Origin: Actinomycetota bacterium
GTDB lineage: Bacteria; Actinomycetota; Acidimicrobiia; Acidimicrobiales; CADCSY01
NCBI GenBank assembly: GCA_016178435.1
Contig: JACOTK010000133.1
Location: 1-9,125 of the forward strand
Length of the DNA: 9,125 nucleotides
Reading direction: 5' to 3'
This document shows positions 6,224 to 9,125 of the stretch, piece after piece. The notes beneath the pieces are model-generated. The model was not told the DNA's origin, made no database searches, and saw nothing but the letters and a program-made list of their open reading frames with translations. The position numbers and the translations under genes are program-made. How positions within the stretch are numbered: position 1 is the stretch's first letter; each line of letters begins with the position of its first letter.

Positions 6224-6970
6224 ATGGGTAAAGCCTCCTCTCGCAAGAAGATAGCCAGGGCCTCGCGCGCTGCCGGCAGGACCCGTTCCCCCAGGAACCT
6301 CGGGTGGTGGGGCCTGATCACCGGCATTGTCGCCCTTGGCGTCGGTCTCGTGGTTGTCTCCCGTCCGGACAAGGTCGACGCCGTGCCGCCACGGCTGACC
6401 GATCACTGGCACGTCGCCTACGGCATCGACATCTGCGGGGAGCCTCTTCCGGGTCTCAGTGACGCCAAACCGGACACATCGGGGATCCATTCCCATGGCG
6501 ACGGCCTGATCCACATCCACCCCTTCAGCTCGCGTTACACGGGCAAGGGAGCAAACCTCGGAGCGTTCGCCGATACGACCGGGGTGATCCTGACCGACTC
6601 ATCGCTGAAGGTCCCGGGTCGGGACAAGCTCGACAACGGCGACAAGTGCCCCGGCAAGGACGGCAAGGCGGGCAAGGCGGGCAAGCTGCAGGTGATGGTC
6701 TGGGACAGCGCGACCGACACGACGGGCACCCTTCTGAAGGGCGACTTTGCCGGCTATGCGCCCAAGGACGGCAGCGTTGTCACGATCGCCTTCGTTCCGA
6801 AGGGAACCAAGTTGGAGAAGCCCGCCTCGGTGGGTTCGATACCGTCGGACCTTCCCGGCGCCACGCCGCCGGTGACCGGTGCTCCTTCGGGTGGCCTTCC
6901 CGCGACCGGTGTTCCTCCTGCCGGCACCGAGAGCGTTCCCGGTGAAGCGCCCGTCTCCTCGACACCGTGA
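6224..6970 (+). CDS. Membrane-anchored protein of unknown function with a His-rich motif
   Basis: A 248-residue protein that I cannot assign to a named family. The N-terminus (1-27) is rich in Lys and Arg, then one membrane segment (about 28-46) would place the rest outside the cell. The exposed part has HWHVAYG (61-67), CGEPLP (71-76) and GIHSHGDGLIHIHPF (87-101), giving six His residues in a pattern that could bind metal, and two Cys (71 and 142) that could pair outside. A short GKDGKAGKAGK stretch (144-154) comes from a 9-bp DNA repeat. The tail (about 204-248) is Pro/Thr/Ser/Gly-rich, like the LCP tail, and looks unstructured. LPATG at 225-229 is not followed by a membrane anchor. Its stop overlaps the next start (GTGA), tying it to sugar-nucleotide synthesis. 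A role in envelope glycan assembly is suggested by position only. Confidence 0.85.
   Translation: MGKASSRKKIARASRAAGRTRSPRNLGWWGLITGIVALGVGLVVVSRPDKVDAVPPRLTDHWHVAYGIDICGEPLPGLSDAKPDTSGIHSHGDGLIHIHPFSSRYTGKGANLGAFADTTGVILTDSSLKVPGRDKLDNGDKCPGKDGKAGKAGKLQVMVWDSATDTTGTLLKGDFAGYAPKDGSVVTIAFVPKGTKLEKPASVGSIPSDLPGATPPVTGAPSGGLPATGVPPAGTESVPGEAPVSSTP
6653..6685 (+). repeat. 9-bp in-frame tandem repeat (GGCAAGGCG type)
   Basis: GGCAAGGAC is followed by two copies of GGCAAGGCG and a partial GGCAAG. It encodes Gly-Lys-Asp/Ala triplets in the exposed part of the His-motif membrane protein, close after Cys142. Period and frame make copy number changes harmless to the frame. Confidence 0.8.
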
Positions 6971-8040
6971 GGGCCATCGTTCTTGTCGGGGGTCTCGGCA
7001 CCCGACTCCGACCCTTGACCTGGACCGTCCCCAAGCAGATGCTGCCCGTCGCCGGGCGTCCGATGCTCGAACGGGTCCTCGGTCATCTTGCGGTCCACGG
7101 CGTCGACGAGGTGGTGCTGTCGTTGGGCTACCGGCCCGACGTCTTTGTCGATGCCTATCCCGATCATCGGTGTGCAGGCGTGCGCCTGGTGTATGTCGTG
7201 GAGCCCGAGCCGCTTGACACCGCCGGCGCCATCCGTTTCGCCGCCGACCAGGCCGGCGTCGACGAGCGCTTCCTCGTGGTCAACGGCGACGTGTTGACCG
7301 ATCTCGACCTCGGGGCCCTGCTCGCCATGCACGACCAGGCCAAGGCCGAGGGAACCATCGCCCTCACCCGGGTCGGGGACCCGTCCCATTTCGGGGTGGT
7401 GGTGCTCGACGAGGCAGGCAAGGTGGTCACCTTCGTCGAGAAGCCCCCGGCGGGCGAGGCGCCGAGCGATCTGGTCAACGCGGGGTTCTACGTGCTCGAG
7501 CCGTCGGTGCTGGGTCGGATCGCGCCCGGGCGGAAGGTCAACATCGAGCGTGAGGTGTTCCCGGCCATGGCCGAGGCGGGCACGCTGTACGCACGAGCCG
7601 ACCCGGCGTACTGGCTCGACGTCGGGACGCCCGATCGCTACCTCCAGGCCTCGCTCGACATGATCGCCGGTACGAGAACCTTTCCGCTCGAGGCTTCCGG
7701 AACCATCGAGGTGGTCGGTGAGCTGGTCACCCCCGTCCTCCTCGGCGAGCGGGTGGAGGTCGCTGCGGGGGCCGTCGTCGCCGGCTCGGTGTTGGGCGAC
7801 GACGTCACCGTCGGTGACGGCGCCCGTGTCGAGGCTTCGGTCCTGCTGCCGGGAGCGGTTGTCGAAGCTCGCGCAACGGTGCGTGATTCGGTCATCGGAG
7901 CGGGCGCACGGGTGGGTGCCGGGTCGATCGTCGAGGAGATGTCGATGTTGGGTCATGGATTCGAGACGGGATCGGGCGTGCACCTTCGCGGCGCGCTTGT
8001 CCCGAGGACCGATGGGTCACCGCACGAGGAGAGGTCATGA
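6967..8040 (+). CDS. Sugar-1-phosphate nucleotidyltransferase with left-handed beta-helix domain (ManB/GMPP-like)
   Basis: A 357-residue cytosolic enzyme that would join a sugar-1-phosphate with an NTP to give an NDP-sugar and pyrophosphate. The catalytic domain (1-about 235) opens with VLVGGLGTRLRPLT (5-18) and Lys23 in VPKQMLPV. VNGD (105-108) holds the metal-binding Asp108; FVEKP (156-160), NAGFYVLEP (171-179), NIEREVFPA (192-200) and YWLDVGTPDRYLQA (215-228) follow. Residues about 255-343 form irregular hexapeptide repeats typical of a beta-helix. The layout matches mycobacterial ManB (GDP-mannose pyrophosphorylase), but substrate cannot be read from sequence; glucose-1-phosphate with UTP or dTTP is also possible. 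Start is GTG 6967, overlapping the previous stop as GTGA; no strong SD precedes it, so coupling is likely. Its stop overlaps the next start as ATGA. Confidence 0.88.
   Translation: MRAIVLVGGLGTRLRPLTWTVPKQMLPVAGRPMLERVLGHLAVHGVDEVVLSLGYRPDVFVDAYPDHRCAGVRLVYVVEPEPLDTAGAIRFAADQAGVDERFLVVNGDVLTDLDLGALLAMHDQAKAEGTIALTRVGDPSHFGVVVLDEAGKVVTFVEKPPAGEAPSDLVNAGFYVLEPSVLGRIAPGRKVNIEREVFPAMAEAGTLYARADPAYWLDVGTPDRYLQASLDMIAGTRTFPLEASGTIEVVGELVTPVLLGERVEVAAGAVVAGSVLGDDVTVGDGARVEASVLLPGAVVEARATVRDSVIGAGARVGAGSIVEEMSMLGHGFETGSGVHLRGALVPRTDGSPHEERS
8026..8034 (+). promoter_or_regulatory. Ribosome binding site of the galE-like gene
   Basis: GAGGAGAGG lies immediately ahead of ATG 8037. It is the strongest SD-type sequence in the glycan block and sits within the last codons of the nucleotidyltransferase gene, so the last gene can be initiated on its own as well as by ATGA coupling. 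Confidence 0.6.
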
Positions 8041-8999
8041 AGGCAATCGTCACCGGAGGAGCAGGGTTCATCGGTTCGACCCTGGTCGATCGTCTCTTGG
8101 CCGAGGGGCATGCGGTCGACGTGATCGACGATCTCTCGACCGGTTCGCTGCGGAACCTCAACGAGGCGCGATCGGATCGTGCTCACGATCTGCGTGTGCA
8201 CCAGGTGGACATCCGTTCTCCCGAGGTGGTTGATCTCATCGCCCGTCTCGAGCCCGAGGTGGTCTTCCACCTCGCCGCGCAGGCGGACGTTCGGGTCTCG
8301 GTCGCCAGGCCGGTCTTCGACGCCGAGGTGAACATCATCGGGAGCCTCAACGTGTTGGAGGGGGCACGCTCCGGAGGAGCGCGCAAGGTGGTCTTTGCGT
8401 CGAGCGGGGGAACGATCTACGGCGACCCCGATCCGTCGGATCTCCCGGTGCGTGAGTCCCACCCCCAACAGCCCATCTCCCCCTACGGCGTTGCGAAGAA
8501 GGTCGTCGGTGACTACCTGCACGCCTACCGGGTCCTGCACGACCTCGAGTTCACGGCGTTGGCGCTCGCCAACGTCTACGGCCCACGTCAGGACCCCCAC
8601 GGAGAGGCGGGCGTGGTGGCCATCTTCGCGGGACGTCTCCTGGCCGGGGAGACCTGCACCGTCTTCGGCGACGGTCGACAGACGAGGGACTTCGTCTACG
8701 TGGACGACGTGGTCGACGCGTTCGTGCGTGGTGCGGAACGTGGAGGGGGCCTGATCTGCAACATCGGCACCGGGCAGGAAACCTCGGTGTCGGAGCTCTA
8801 CCACGTCATGGCCGTCCAGGCCGGCCTGCCCGATCTGGGACCGATGTTGGCTCCTGCCCGCCCCGGCGAGCTGGCTCGTTCGGCACTCGACCCGGCCCGT
8901 GCCCGCATCCAACTCGGATGGGAGCCCTGGACGACCCTGGAGGAGGGCACGCGCCAGGTGCTGGACTGGTTCGCCGGGAACGCCGGGACCAAGCCCTGA
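8037..8999 (+). CDS. NAD-dependent epimerase, UDP-glucose 4-epimerase (GalE)-like
   Basis: A 320-residue extended short-chain dehydrogenase/reductase. GGAGFIG (7-13) and Asp31 bind NAD. The catalytic set is Ser122/Ser123 in ASSGGTIYGD (121-130) plus Tyr150 and Lys154 in SPYGVAKK. HLAAQADVRVSVARP (78-92), ANVYGPRQDP (178-187), GDGRQTRDFVYVDD (211-224) and NIGTG (242-246) match the compact actinobacterial GalE-like branch, which epimerises C4 of UDP-sugars. It is shorter and clearly distinct from the decarboxylase upstream, with no decarboxylase signature. With uxs in the same block, UDP-xylose to UDP-arabinose is as plausible as UDP-glucose to UDP-galactose or UDP-glucuronate to UDP-galacturonate. 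It starts within the stop of the nucleotidyltransferase (ATGA) and is the last plus-strand gene here. Confidence 0.87.
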   Translation: MKAIVTGGAGFIGSTLVDRLLAEGHAVDVIDDLSTGSLRNLNEARSDRAHDLRVHQVDIRSPEVVDLIARLEPEVVFHLAAQADVRVSVARPVFDAEVNIIGSLNVLEGARSGGARKVVFASSGGTIYGDPDPSDLPVRESHPQQPISPYGVAKKVVGDYLHAYRVLHDLEFTALALANVYGPRQDPHGEAGVVAIFAGRLLAGETCTVFGDGRQTRDFVYVDDVVDAFVRGAERGGGLICNIGTGQETSVSELYHVMAVQAGLPDLGPMLAPARPGELARSALDPARARIQLGWEPWTTLEEGTRQVLDWFAGNAGTKP

Positions 9000-9042
9000 G
9001 CTTCGGACCACAGGGTTGGCTCCTGCTCGCGCCGGCGGCCTC

Positions 9043-9093
9043 GTTCAGCGAAAGAGATCGTTCAGCGAAAGAGATCGTTCAGCGAAAGAGATC
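9043..9093 (-). repeat. 17-bp perfect tandem repeat, three copies, at the end of a minus-strand gene
   Basis: Three identical copies lie at 9043-9059, 9060-9076 and 9077-9093. The minus-strand unit is GATCTCTTTCGCTGAAC, which reads Asp-Leu-Phe-Arg-stop in one frame. Since 17 is not a multiple of 3, the three copies place this stop in all three minus-strand frames. The copies are identical, so the expansion is recent or maintained. Confidence 0.92.
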
Positions 9094-9125
9094 CTCGGCG
9101 GGGCGACGGACGATCTCATCGGCGA
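9079..9125 (-). CDS. 3' end of a convergent gene of unknown identity (partial)
   Basis: The complement of the right edge reads ADEIVRRPAEDLFR and then TGA at 9081-9079. This frame is favoured because its Arg/Glu/Ala-rich peptide ends in the first repeat copy it meets, and because the second frame is stopped early by TGA. The third frame stays open to the stop in the last repeat copy (9045-9047) and cannot be excluded. Fourteen residues are too few to name the protein. It would converge on the galE-like gene across 79 bp that include two spare repeat copies and no clear terminator. Confidence 0.45.
   Translation of the reverse strand, partial: ADEIVRRPAEDLFR

Noticed and set aside
6896..6910. 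LPATG sequence (residues 225-229) as a sortase signal in the His-motif protein
   Set aside because: It is followed by a polar Pro/Ser/Thr tail and not by a hydrophobic segment with basic residues; the protein is anchored at its N-terminus.
6754..7983. Minus-strand open frame (409 codons) across two plus-strand genes
   Set aside because: It spans the junction of two genes with recognisable features and has low-complexity His/Arg/Asp composition.
9043..9093. Tandem 17-bp repeats as a CRISPR array, iteron origin or attachment site
   Set aside because: Copies are directly adjacent with no spacers, too few for an array, and no replication or integrase gene is nearby; they track the end of a reading frame.

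Overview
The window is high-GC DNA from an actinobacterium. It has dense coding, several 4-bp start/stop overlaps, and promoters with a TANNNT -10 box just ahead of start codons that lack a Shine-Dalgarno (SD) site. The gene set points to Actinomycetota, and an Acidimicrobiia-like lineage is my best guess. That placement is inference, because no rRNA or marker gene is present.

Layout. Positions 1-1366 (minus strand) hold a folate pair: pabB, and downstream of it the start of a pabC-like class IV aminotransferase that runs off the left edge. They overlap by ATGA and together would turn chorismate into p-aminobenzoate. Only 27 bp away, and divergent, starts a plus-strand cell-envelope glycan block (1394-8999). 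In order it encodes a LytR-CpsA-Psr (LCP) glycopolymer ligase, UDP-glucose 6-dehydrogenase, UDP-glucuronate decarboxylase (UDP-xylose synthase), a WbbL-like family 2 glycosyltransferase, an unrecognised single-pass membrane protein with a His-rich motif, a sugar-1-phosphate nucleotidyltransferase of the mycobacterial ManB type, and a GalE-like epimerase. The right edge carries the last 14 codons of a convergent minus-strand gene.

How the genes work together. Ugd makes UDP-glucuronate and Uxs decarboxylates it to UDP-xylose. The nucleotidyltransferase and the epimerase would supply further activated sugars. The GT2 would add a sugar to a lipid-linked acceptor, and the LCP protein would transfer a finished polymer to the cell wall. 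The order LCP / sugar-nucleotide gene(s) / WbbL-like / ManB-like recalls the mycobacterial Rv3267-rmlD-wbbL-manB neighbourhood, with ugd-uxs standing where rmlD (dTDP-rhamnose) stands there. This suggests a linker or wall glycan built on a uronate or pentose instead of rhamnose.

The most unusual structure is a set of three unrelated 16-18 bp tandem triplications, each sitting on the end of a coding sequence: the pabB 3' end, the uxs/GT2 junction, and the end of the right-edge gene. At the uxs/GT2 junction the repeats create two 6-7 codon mini-ORFs. These link the uxs stop to the GT2 start in an overlapping stop/start relay, while the only good SD serves the first mini-ORF. No RNA genes, CRISPR arrays or insertion sequences were seen, and no stretch over 300 bases lacks a gene.
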